From: Folioceros fuciformis
Taxonomy: Eukaryota > Anthocerotophyta > Anthocerotopsida > Anthocerotales
DNA: 21,678 nucleotides
Reading direction: 5' to 3'
Assembly: GCA_049999805.1 (NCBI GenBank)
Contig: JBNGIO010001022.1
Coordinates: 1-21,678 of the forward strand
Part shown: positions 7,821-17,600 of the stretch, piece after piece
Position numbering within the stretch: the first letter of the stretch is position 1
Layout of the letters: every line of letters begins with the position of its first letter
Program-made: the position numbers and the translations under genes
Notes under the pieces: model-generated
What the model saw: only the letters and a program-made list of their open reading frames with translations
Told to the model about the DNA's origin: nothing
The model's database searches: none

Positions 7821-9656
7821 TCACAAGCGGGTGCAGGTCATGTCGAAATCATCGGGAGCTATCCGCATTATCCAAGAGCTGAGAGTCCTTTTTGCCTCCG
7901 TGCTATTCATGGATGATAGTTCATACATGCTGCACAGGTTCAAGACGAGTGACTCCGTCAATGCTGTCAACGGACTCCTCTGTAGCACATCTTCCAGGAC
8001 TTGAGTTGCCCCGACCAGGTCCCTCGAGTACATCTGACACAAGGCCTTGTTGTTGGCAGCAACCTCATCGCAAGGATCCTGCCTCAAAACTGCTTCGAAC
8101 TTCTTGCTTGCTGCAGGGTACTGCTTAAGCGCGAAGAGTAACAGTCCCCGGTTTTTGCCTATCAGATTTGCAATTGCTCCTGGGGAATTGCCCTCCTTGC
8201 CAGCCAGAGATTCCACTGCGGCGAACGTTAACTTGGCTCCATCTAGATCACCCACCTGCAGCTGCACGTAACCATACTTGGACAGCAGCACAAGATCATT
8301 CGGCCTGCTCTTCAGCAGCTGCTCCAGCCAACTGAAGGCCACCATGAAGTCCTTGTCACCCAAATGATGGCTCACAGCAGTGTGCAACACCATCTCTTGC
8401 CGTCGTCTCCACTTTTCCAGCATCAACTGATACCCTGCGGGTGAGTGGTCAATTGCAGCATCTGGGCTAAAAGAGTTGCTCCTCACCTGCTCCTCCTCAT
8501 CCTCCCAGCCTGAATGAGAACTCAGCCCTGCCTGTTGCGAGGACTCTGTTGGCAAATCCACGTCAGGAGCAGAACCCACTTCCCTGCCGTCGTTCGCCTG
8601 CTTCAGAACCTCCTCTAGATGCTCTAACTTCTTGTTGCAGTGTGACAGCAGTTCATACAGACGGTCAGATGCCTTCGCTGTCTCGCCCAACCAGCGGGGA
8701 AGAATGGCGTACAGCCATCTCAAGCCAAATGGAACCATGGACCCAAACTTGCCAGGATATAGAGATGGGTTCTCCTCATACCGGAACTTGGGGTCGTCAA
8801 GGTCCCCCAGCGCAAGAAGCTCATCAGCAGCAGCTCCATAGTTTCGCAACTTCATCAGGGCCAAGACATAGTAGCTCGTGTAAGAAAGCTGCTGGTCGAG
8901 GGAGCTGACAATGTCTCGCTTTCTGGTCTCCTTCACCTTCTCCACTATAGCCCGCCAAGAACCTTGCCTTGCCAGCTTCTGAAGGCTGCCAAGGTCGGAG
9001 GAAACGTCCTGCACTGAGATTCTCCTGAATGGAAATGAGGAGCTCCTTCTGTCCTGGAAATGGACTGCTGGCGGGTCTGGGACGATGTCCCTCGAGAAGC
9101 TCGGAGCCCTGGTGCCCATTCGAGAGGGGTAAGTGCCGGAAGATGCAGATGCAGCTGGAGAAGGTGGACCCAGGGACCCTGATGATCTCCTGCTGTAACT
9201 GGAGTGCCTAGACATGGGTTGAGGGGAAAGACTTTGGTCCTCGCCTTGATCTGCGCTGTCATTCCCCATGAGAGGATGCGAGATGACCTCATTTCCTCCC
9301 GATTCCCGCACCGTAGAATACTGAGGAGCTGGAATTCCAGAGAAAGCTTGAGGGAAGATAGAGGAAAGGGAGGCCGAGCGTGGCATGGGGGAGGACGGAG
9401 ATGGGGACAGGTACTTGCTGGGTCCCGATTCAGGAACCGAGGCATGACCCTGTGTTGACCCAGAAGCAGAAGGGAAGAAGGAGGAGTTCCGCTGGAACGC
9501 GGAGAAGGATGGAACAGGAGGCGGCTTTGCGGCAGAGTGTGATCCTGTTTCTGTATTCCGAGTAGCAGACTCTGATCCAGCTCCATCGGCCACACTGATG
9601 ACCGAATCGTCGGATAAGCTGGGTGATTCATCCTGCTGGCGTTTGCTGTCGTCCAT
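7821..9656 (-). CDS. TRAPPC12: TRAPPC12 homologue (TRAPP complex TPR subunit), 611 aa, intronless
   Basis: TRAPPC12 is a TPR-containing subunit of TRAPP tethering complexes that act in ER-to-Golgi and related membrane traffic. Residues 1-220 are disordered and Ser/Pro-rich. The conserved part begins near 226 (LQKLARQGSWRAIVEKV), continues through LSYTSYYVLALMKLRNYGAA (257-276), FRYEENPSLYPGKFGSMVPF (291-310) and GLRWLYAILPRW, and after an acidic linker (about 352-408) resumes as TPR helices from 409. The segments KYGYVQLQVGDLDGA, NRGLLLFALKQYPAA and AANNKALCQMY are TPR-like. It ends with the family-like NLCSMYEL...IAPDDFDMTCTRL. The whole gene is one uninterrupted frame although its neighbours are intron-rich. 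It is tail-to-tail with FAM192A and divergent from the PPR gene. Identity rests on remembered family sequence. Confidence 0.9.
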   Translation of the reverse strand: MDDSKRQQDESPSLSDDSVISVADGAGSESATRNTETGSHSAAKPPPVPSFSAFQRNSSFFPSASGSTQGHASVPESGPSKYLSPSPSSPMPRSASLSSIFPQAFSGIPAPQYSTVRESGGNEVISHPLMGNDSADQGEDQSLSPQPMSRHSSYSRRSSGSLGPPSPAASASSGTYPSRMGTRAPSFSRDIVPDPPAVHFQDRRSSSFPFRRISVQDVSSDLGSLQKLARQGSWRAIVEKVKETRKRDIVSSLDQQLSYTSYYVLALMKLRNYGAAADELLALGDLDDPKFRYEENPSLYPGKFGSMVPFGLRWLYAILPRWLGETAKASDRLYELLSHCNKKLEHLEEVLKQANDGREVGSAPDVDLPTESSQQAGLSSHSGWEDEEEQVRSNSFSPDAAIDHSPAGYQLMLEKWRRRQEMVLHTAVSHHLGDKDFMVAFSWLEQLLKSRPNDLVLLSKYGYVQLQVGDLDGAKLTFAAVESLAGKEGNSPGAIANLIGKNRGLLLFALKQYPAASKKFEAVLRQDPCDEVAANNKALCQMYSRDLVGATQVLEDVLQRSPLTALTESLVLNLCSMYELSSMNSTEAKRTLSSWIMRIAPDDFDMTCTRL

Positions 9657-10056
9657 GCCTTCCAGTCTTCACTAACAATCAGGCTATGTTACGCTGGTCT
9701 GACCCAAAAACTGTCAATCCACGCCTGTTGCCTCCCGCAGAGGTGGAAATGAACGTCGCCACAGAAGCAATGCTGACAAGAACGATATCAACTACAGAGC
9801 AGGGGACCCGGCAGAGCGGGATGCAGTTCAAGGATACCTGCACCTAGTGTAGATTAGGAAAAAAGGGTTGCGAGCGGGAGAAGGTGCATGAAAAGCAGAA
9901 ACAACCTGAAGGATCCACAGCTTCGCATTGAATAGGGTAGATGGGATTCCAATTACGATGCGACTTTCAGCCGTCACGATTCCAGTCGGGAAGTGTAGCC
10001 CACCTGGCATGCACGGCAACCATGTGCACGGCTCCTGGTCTGGGGCGCCCTAAAGA
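9657..10056. promoter_or_regulatory. Divergent promoter region (TRAPPC12 / PPR gene)
   Basis: A 400-nt spacer between two divergent start codons, so it should contain both promoters and leaders. No TATA box, telobox or coding exon was recognised. Confidence 0.4.
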
Positions 10057-12405
10057 ATGCCGTCTGTGGAACTGACCTTCACAACTGGAAACTATAATGG
10101 AACGCTTCCTCGTCAACCTATGCTGCTATGGTGTCGAGCCAGTCCATGCCATGTTACTAGGGTGCAATGGCATAAGTGTTCCCAGCCTCCAGAAAATGAC
10201 AGGAATGTGTGGGTCGTAGCAACACCTCTGATCACTTCAGGCAGCTATATCCGTGTTGCAGCAAGCTATGTCTCCCTTGCGTTTGAGCCTCGTGTTGCAA
10301 GGCATCAACACCAGGCTCAAATGCAACGGAGATATAGCTTCAGCGATGGAGTCAAGAGCCAGGTGCACGGAAGGTAGGGAGCTCCGCCTTTGTCTGTGGG
10401 TTCACTTGTGGCTTGGCGTCTAAGGAGTTTGTCGTTGATCTCTGATTGATAGGTGGTGCCTCTTTGCAGGATGGATAGAGAGGAACCCAAGATTCGTCAG
10501 TTGCTGAAACGTTTGTGCCAGGAGGGACGTTTGGATGAGGCTTTACGTGTCCTTCGCCTTATGGAGCAGGAGGGTTTTGTTGCTTGCAAGGAGACATACC
10601 TTTCTCTGTTTCAGGGATGCATCAAAATGAGGGCCCTTGCGGAGGCAAGGCTTGTGCATGCCCACATTATCCAGAAGGGGCATGAAAGTGACCTCTTTTT
10701 GGGCAATTCAGTCGTCAACATGTTTGTGAGATGTGGAAGCTTCTCAGATGCTATGCAGGCTTTTAGCAGGTTACCTCGACGGAATGCTTTCTCGTGGACG
10801 GCAATCATTTCATGGTACAGTAACGCAGGCCGAGGTCGTGAAGCCTTGCTATGCTACCAGCAAATGCAGGAAGAAGGAATCGCACCAAGCAAGTACACCT
10901 TTCTCAGCATTCTAAGAGCCTGTGGCAGCCTAGAGGATCTGGGTGAGGGAACACGGATTCACAATGACATCCTCAAAAGTTGTTGTGAGGCAGATGTTTT
11001 TCTTGGAACTGCTTTAGTGGACATGTATGCAAAGTGTGGAAGCGTGGTGGATGCACGTCAGGTATTCGACTCGTTGGAACAGCCGGACGTTGTGGCTTGG
11101 ACGGCAATGGTTGCAGGTTATGCCCAGCATGGCCAAGGTGAGAAAGCGTTGCAATTGTTTGCCCACATGGAGAGACATGGTGTGAAACCAAATGATCGGA
11201 CCTTTGTCAGTGTGCTCCAAGCGTGTGGCAGCCTTGCTCTCCTGGAAGAGGAAAAGCTGGTCAACGGAGAGCTGCTGAAGATGGATGCTTTGCATAAAGT
11301 CAGGGTGATTCATGCTCAACTCGTCAACAGCCATTTTGAACACGATGTATATGTTTCGAACACTCTAATAGACTCGTACGTGAAATGCGGGAGCATGGCA
11401 AATGCGAGGCATGTGTTTGACAGTGCACCCCACCGCACTGTTGTCTCGTGGACTGCCCTGATTGCAGGATATGCTCAGCAAGAACAAGGGCAGAAGGCTT
11501 TGCAACTCTGGGCAGTAATGCAAGAGGCTGGGGTGGAAGCAGATGAGGCTGCATTCCTGTGCTTGCTCAGAGCTTGCAGTCAAGTGGGCGCCTTGGAATA
11601 TTGTTCCGGAATTCACCGCAGTCTTCGTCAAAGTGGAGCTACGCTAACACTGGCTGTGTCCAACAGTCTTATTCACACATACGGCAGATGTGGGGCCATG
11701 GCACAAGCCCAGGAAGTGTTCGACAGCTTGTCTCATCCCAACATGGTGTCATGGACTGCTCTCATTGCAGGCTACGCCTGGCAAGGGCACTACCACACAA
11801 GTTTGCAACGCTTTGAGGAAATGAAACAGGCGGGCATCCAGCCAGGCGAAGTCACGTTTCTCTCATTGCTCACAGCTTGTTGCCATACTGGCCTTGTGGA
11901 TAAAGGCCTTGAGCTCTTCGTGTCCATGTGCAAAAACTACAGCCTGACTCCAACCGTCCGACACCATGCTATCCTGGTTGACCTCCTAGCCCGGTCAGGA
12001 CTGTTGAACCTGGCAGAAAAGTTCCTACTTTCAATGACAGTGCAGCCTGACCTTGCAATGTGGTTGTCTCTGCTCTGTGCCTGCCGCAACTACAAGCAAG
12101 TGGAGATCGGCATCCGTGCCTTCCAGCATGCTGTGACCCTTGAACCAGCCCAGAGCTCTGGTTACGTGCTGATGAAGGACATTTATGCCGATGCTCAGAT
12201 GTGGGACGACGTCAGGCTGATAGAGGACATGAGGACACAAGCAGGTGCATGGAAGCAGCCCGGGCAGAGCTGGATCGAGCACGAGAACAAGGTGCACGTG
12301 TTTGTAGTGGGAGACACATCCCACCTCCAAGTTCTGCAGATCCACGCAAAGCTGAAAGAAATAAGAGTCCTTCTCCAGGGACACAAGGAAGATGGAGTCC
12401 AGTAA
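10057..12405 (+). CDS. PLS-class pentatricopeptide repeat protein with E/E+-like C-terminus, no DYW domain; ~750 aa, two exons
   Basis: Exons 10057-10373 and 10470-12405, separated by a 96-nt GTAGGG...TTGCAG intron that joins AG|G before ATGGATAGA. Exon 1 supplies about 105 residues, basic and Ser/Thr-containing, plausible as an organelle transit peptide. PPR motifs run from about residue 113 to 635, with repeated signatures such as MYAKCGSVVDARQVFDSL, VVAWTAMVAGYAQHGQGEKA and VSWTALIAGYA. A C-terminal E-type region follows (MWLSLLCACRN from 636), with the E+-like QSWIEHENKVHVFVVGDTSH, and the protein stops at residue 750 without a DYW deaminase. Such proteins bind organelle RNA and serve in RNA editing or processing, usually with a partner deaminase when DYW is absent. 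About 20 extra residues (365-384) interrupt one repeat. If the intron is not used, translation from the ATG at 10471 gives 644 aa without the leader. Confidence 0.88.
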
Positions 12406-12913
12406 GGACGAACTTTCCATCATGGATTTAAAACATTAAGATACGCGAAATTCACTCATATCTGTCGCCCATAAATGAATAATTTATCATTGTAAAGGAT
12501 AAGTGAGCGAGGAAGAACCCCTTGGGATCATCCCCCGGGTTCGTCGTTTCTGTATCACTGCGTGCCTACCTGCCTTGTCAGGAGTGGGTCCTGTAAAGTG
12601 TTTTGTTTTCTATTTTTATTAGGTGAGTATAATTGAATAAAAATATTTAATGGATACCAGTTTTTAATATAGATATTAGTTTCATTTTGAATTAGGTCTG
12701 TTTGTTTGTCTGCGGTGAAGTGTTTCCCGAAGTAGACTTTTCGAGCGTAAGCGGAGGCTGGTGTACACTTGGGGGCAGAAAATGCGTTGTGAAGGAATTG
12801 TGCCTACACATCAAAATGCAATGTTCTTGACAAGGTGTGGAATTCTTTCCCCGATCCCACTCCACGCGAGGCTCCTGGTGTGCGTGGAGCTGCTGAACCT
12901 GAGGCTCTCGCAG
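12406..12913. other. Intergenic region after the PPR gene
   Basis: The first part is AT-rich 3' flank. From about 12700 the composition is more even. A perfect 8-bp inverted repeat (CTCCACGC, 12860-12867, with GCGTGGAG, 12882-12889; 14-nt loop) lies just before the proteasome pseudogene. No gene was recognised. Confidence 0.45.
12636..12641 (+). terminator. Candidate poly(A) signal AATAAA of the PPR gene
   Basis: AATAAA lies in a strongly AT-rich stretch, 231 nt after the PPR stop codon. A weaker AATAAT-type signal lies near 12477. Motif and context only. Confidence 0.4.
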
Positions 12914-14171
12914 GAGCGAGTATGACCGAAGAGTTAACACCTTCTGCCCGGAAGGACGGCTCTTTCAAGTGGAGTACGCCATTGAGGCTGTCAGGGTAGA
13001 ATGCGCCAGTTTGCAGCTCGCAGATTGATTGGTCGATCATCCGTTATACTTTCCTTCCACATTTGCAGCTCGGATCCACAGCGGTGGGGCCGAGGACCAA
13101 GGATGGAGTTGTTCTCGCTGTGGAAAAGAGGATTACCTCTCCTGGTGAGCTTCAGACGCAGGACCCCGAACGAGGGAGGAGAGTTTGGAGTACTCTGACC
13201 TAATCTGTGCGTTTAGGAACCGTCCAGTGTGAAGATGATCATGGAGGTGGATGAGAATATCGGGTGTGCTGTGAGTGGACTCACTGCGGACGCCCGCACC
13301 CTGGTAGAGCATGCTCGGGTTGAAACACAGGCGAGTTCAGGATGCCCGGGTTTGCTGCTGAGATTTGGCCATGGCGCTGATTCCGGTCTCGTGATCGTGG
13401 TGTCGTGCATGTACAACCATAGGTTCTCGTACAATGAGCCTATGAGCGTCCAGTCCAGGAAGCAAGCGATGTGTGATCCGGTGTTGCGGTTTGGGGACGG
13501 CGACGAAGACTCTATGGTGTCAGCGTGCCTTGGCGTTGTGGTGGCCTTTGCAGAGGCTTGCCTTGACACACCCCCTCGTGTTTGCAGTTCAGACCCTTTG
13601 AAGTGTCCCTGTTGATGGCTGGCTGCGATGATATTGGACTTTGCTTGTGAGTGCCCTGCCATTTGAAAGATACGTGTAGCATCAAACTCCAGGTGATGCT
13701 ACTGCCTGGCATCACACAGCAGGTGACTCCCTCGAGCTTGGAACAGGTACCACACAGATCCATCAGGCACGTTCTGGCAGTGACACGCCACAGCTTCAGG
13801 CTGTGGTTCTGAAGGAGCTGATACCTCGCTACAGGAGCGCTACAAGAAGGTGAGATCCTGCATGGCCATCGTCCATTTGAGCAGAAACATATCGCCCTCG
13901 ACCCAACTAAGCTTCTTCTGAACAGGATATGACCTTCGAGGACGCCGAAACGCTGGCCCTTCTCCACATTAAAGCAAGTCACGGAGGAAAAGGTAGGAGG
14001 GTGCCGGATCTGAAATGCCCTTGGCTTCTCCATCCGTACTTCCCTCGTCTCTTTTTAAGCTTTTCGTTGTACGCAGATCACGCGCTCAATCGTAGACATG
14101 GCGAATGTGGCACCTAGTACCACGTGTACTCGCCTGCTGAAGTGGAGGCCGTGACCACTCGATTGTCATAA
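12914..14171 (+). pseudogene. PSMA5: Unprocessed pseudogene of 20S proteasome subunit alpha5
   Basis: Eight relic exons in order: 12914-12995, 13069-13144, 13217-13330, 13415-13516, 13588-13646, 13747-13849, 13926-13992, 14077-14171. They read as alpha5: [25 protein letters not shown]...TKDGVVLAVEKRITSP, IMEVDENIGCAVSGLTADAR, NHRFSYNEPMSV, LRFGDGDEDSM, YHTDPSGTFWQ and SPAEVEAV. Damage: no start ATG seen; exon 2 lacks bases at ITSP so the join to EPSSV is out of frame; the exon 3/4 intron has GC and AC ends; TGA at 13781-13783 replaces the codon after FWQ; a one-base insertion near 13974 and a one-base loss near 14116 shift the frame; and several conserved residues are altered (YDRG to YDRR, RPFG to RPFE). 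Intron positions persist, so it arose by DNA duplication rather than retroposition. A working alpha5 gene must lie elsewhere. Confidence 0.93.
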
Positions 14172-14474
14172 ACCGATGTCCAAGAGATCAGCTGTAAGAT
14201 TCCCATCGGCGCAGGCCATGAAACAGTTTTGAAATTTCTCGTCAGGAGACCATGTGCTGCGCCAGGGAAATTGTCTCTGTCCCTCTTTACAGGGTGCCCA
14301 GGGTCTTCAAATGTGCGTGGTCGGGGCAAGGTCGTCCGAGAAGCCCTGTTGAGCATGTACAGTCGACTCGAATCCTCAGTAATGTGTAGAACACGCAAGT
14401 AGACATGTATCCGCGAGTGCATCGGGAAAATCTAAGAATTAGTGAATGCGCTGTTCACAAAATTTTTGAGTCCA

Positions 14475-14483
14475 TATTTAAAT
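14475..14483 (+). promoter_or_regulatory. Candidate TATA-like element (TATTTAAAT)
   Basis: Lies in an AT-rich patch 146 nt before the SUVR5 ATG. A start about 30 nt downstream would leave a leader of roughly 120 nt. Confidence 0.25.
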
Positions 14484-14592
14484 TACTGTACTACTGACTC
14501 GTCAGGCAGCCATAATGACCGCCCGTGTTGACCTTGGGCTTAGGGCGAAGTCCAATGGACGGTGAGTGTTTAGCGTGCTTTCCTAAGCAGCT

Positions 14593-14610
14593 AATCGCCT
14601 TCAGGCGATT
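14593..14610 (+). other. Perfect 7-bp hairpin in the SUVR5 leader
   Basis: AATCGCC and GGCGATT pair perfectly around a TTCA loop, ending 18 nt before the ATG at 14629. If transcribed, it would place a small stem close to the start codon. Confidence 0.4.
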
Positions 14611-14628
14611 TCCGTAGATTGGAGGTTG

Positions 14629-17600
14629 ATGGAGCTGGATGGGAGCTCGCCGTATGCCATGGAAGACACTGGCCGTGAATTTCTCGCTCGCGCTCCAGGG
14701 TATATGGACGCCGAGGGAGATGGCGGGGGTGGAGGAGCAGCTCGAGCGGGCGGAGGAGACGTGGCGCAGCCTGTGGAGGGACGTGGGCGGGATGCCAGAG
14801 GAGGCGGGAGTCCAGGGGCTTCTGTGGCAGAAGCCCCGAGCTTGGGTCAGGCTGCAGCCGCGTGGAAAAACGTTGCATTCGGAGAGGCTGCCCCAGATGG
14901 TGCTCCAATGTGGGTTAAGGTGTAATCGAGTCGTCTTCTCGTTGTGGATGTTTTGATTTTGCTTGCTGCACACGGGGCTTGAGAGTGTTATCTGTGAATC
15001 TCATTAGGTAGATGAACTGCATGCGCTGGTTGAGGGCCTGATCACACGATATGTGAGCAGAACTGTGCTAAAGCTGCTTCGTACGAGTGTTGCTTGAGGC
15101 TTGTGTGATTTTCCCGACCTGCACCTCCTGCCCATCTATAAGATGGCAGGCAGTCAAGGAATGGATCCGGTAATCACGGGATCCCTCCCCGAGGACCCAT
15201 CCTGGCAGTGATGGGAAGTCACGGTGTTCCATGTCCGGAGTCCCTGACATTCTGGGCGGGTGATTGGCAGTGGAGGGGGAAGTATCAAGCTGGAATCAAG
15301 TGCAGTAGCAATGACTGCAAGAAAGCCACGCTCAAGGCTGCACCCACGCACCGAGCTAAGACCTACATCGTGGTGTATATTCCCAGCAGCGGGACCTGGC
15401 TGTGGGTGTCTGCCCTGAATGTCGTTCCCATCGATCAAGACCCGTTGCCCTTGTTAGCCGGTACACATGATAGTGGGCGGATGTTTGTGAGGGACACAAA
15501 TATTCCCAGGTACCACGTCATGTTCTTGTTGGAGCATGAAATCCTTGACATCAGTGACAAGCTCCCCCTTCAGGTAAGGTCTGAGCTCAGCCTGCTGTCT
15601 ATCCATGTACTGTGCGCCTGGTTTTCAGTGGAGCTCGATTGTTACATGTGTTATCTCATTGCTTTTCTGGACCTGCTCCCTGAAGCTCTATTGCTGGTGA
15701 TTCCAGGCTGTGCAGGTGTCTGCACGTAATGTCAGGGTTTGGCAAGCCTTTGCGGTGGAAGCTGGGAAATCAACTACTTACTCGGAAGTTGGCTCGTTGC
15801 TGCCAAAGCTGCATGCTGTATACCATCTAACATTGTGTTGTTTGAATTGCTGTACCGATTGTCTGTCTATAGGCGTATGTTTGAACTGTATCGATTTGCT
15901 GCAGAAGATTTTGCCAAGCTTTATCAGCCCATCTTGGATGAAAGATCGGTACTCGGGCTGGAAAGTAGAGTGTGAAAGCTGTGTGAGTGCAACGTCTGTA
16001 GAGGATCTGACGCAGGTGGGATACCTGACTCACCTCCATGGGCTTCTTTTTCTTCAATATTATATCTATGTCCATTGGGAGTTTTCTGCTGATGTTGTAG
16101 CATAATCTTCTCTTGACGTGTCTGGACAATGTGTGAAATCTAATGTTATCTCAGTGAGAAAATGTTCCTACGTCTTCCAGTGATTCTGACACGTATGTGG
16201 TTTGGGATACTGGCAGGAATTAATTGATAAAGTCATCTGGGACAAGGTCCACAAACTCTGGAACACGTCTGACCAGACAGCTCTAACAAGTAGCGAGTGG
16301 CAAAACTGGAAGGCAGGGACTTTAAAGGAGCTACGTAATCTGTCTCGTGCTGTAGATGTGATTTTGGAACACCTGTCACCAAGCTTGCCTGGAACACCAA
16401 GTGTGCCTTCTAAGCCAAAAGCAAGTCTTGGCCTTCAGCATGAAGGTGGGAGCTCCTCAGGAGGGTTAGCGAAGGAGGTAGGTGACCTTGCTGGAGCTCA
16501 GCCATCACTGCTGGACCGTCAAAGTATGGCTGATGCTTCTGCAAGCACTGTTGGAGGGTTCTCATTTCCCAAGTCTGTCAACGAGTCAGCAGAGCAGATC
16601 TGCATTGGTATAACCAAACACGGAGTAAGGTGCACCCACAAGACCAAGGGAGGAGCCCTTTATTGTGGTAAACATGTCCATCCTGGTGTTACCTCTGAAT
16701 CTCTTGACACAGTTACCCAGGAAGATCGTGGCCAACACAGGACACTTTTGGCAGGAGCTCAGCTGAGACAGATGGTGGAGCAAGCATCTAGTCTGCCTGA
16801 AGAATGTGCAAAGTCTTCTGAGCTTGTTAAGACAGGTGGTACTTGTAGAGGCTGGTCTAAGAGGACGAATGCTCAGTGTGCACGCAGAGCAGGAAAATAT
16901 TCTCTTTACTGTGAGAAGCATGTTCGAACTGCCAATGATCGGGACTCTGATGTTTTGAGCAACAAAATGAATAACAGCGGGTTTGCGGATAATGGAGCTA
17001 GTGGCTTAGCCTACCAAGAGAGGAAGGACTATGATAGGGCCAGAGACTTGCTCAATAACTATTTAGCACAGAATCTAGGGGAATTGGCTCAAGATGGTCC
17101 AACTTTTTGCACAAAGGCGCAAAAGAACTGTCAAGTGGAAGGGGAAGGCCTTGATCGGATTTTGCAGGAAGCTTCCAAGGATCTCCCGATGGCTCTGAAA
17201 TTGTCGAAGGTGGCTGCTTTGGAGCAGAACAGGCTCAGAAAAGAAACAGAGGGTTGGGCAGGGGAAACACGGTATGCAATCACTGACTTGAATGAGTTTG
17301 ACCGTGGTGAGGATGCTTTCACGGCTGGGGCGGCTCCTCCAACTGGCAACAGTGACCATGATCCAAAAGCCGTTGTACCTAGTGAGCCTAAATTTTCTGT
17401 CTCTGAAGACACATTAGGTGAGCCTTGTGTCGTTGTCACAGCCCAAAAGGCCATGCTGCATTGTGCCTTGTGTGAGAGGGAGTTCAACCAGAATGCAGAG
17501 CTCAGTAAGCACTGGTTTCTGCAACATGAGGAGGAAGCTTCCCGTTTCCTTAAGTGCCTCTCCTGCAGGAACTGTCAATTTGAAACATTTAGCTTGCCAG

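Larger units (their letters stand above)
14172..14628. promoter_or_regulatory. SUVR5: Spacer and probable promoter of the SUVR5 gene
   Basis: These 457 nt lie between the end of the proteasome pseudogene and the SUVR5 ATG. They hold a TATTTAAAT word and a leader hairpin (listed separately). No coding exon was recognised. Confidence 0.4.

Noticed and set aside
8945-9631. 228-codon minus-strand frame
   Set aside because: Frame-shifted shadow of the Ser/Pro-rich N-terminus of TRAPPC12 on the same strand.
12196-12405. Possible DYW deaminase at the PPR C-terminus
   Set aside because: The frame ends shortly after the E+-like VGDTSH segment, and no HxE or CxxC motif follows within the next 500 nt in any frame I read.
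13512-14033. 173-codon minus-strand frame
   Set aside because: Antisense to the proteasome pseudogene exons; no independent support.
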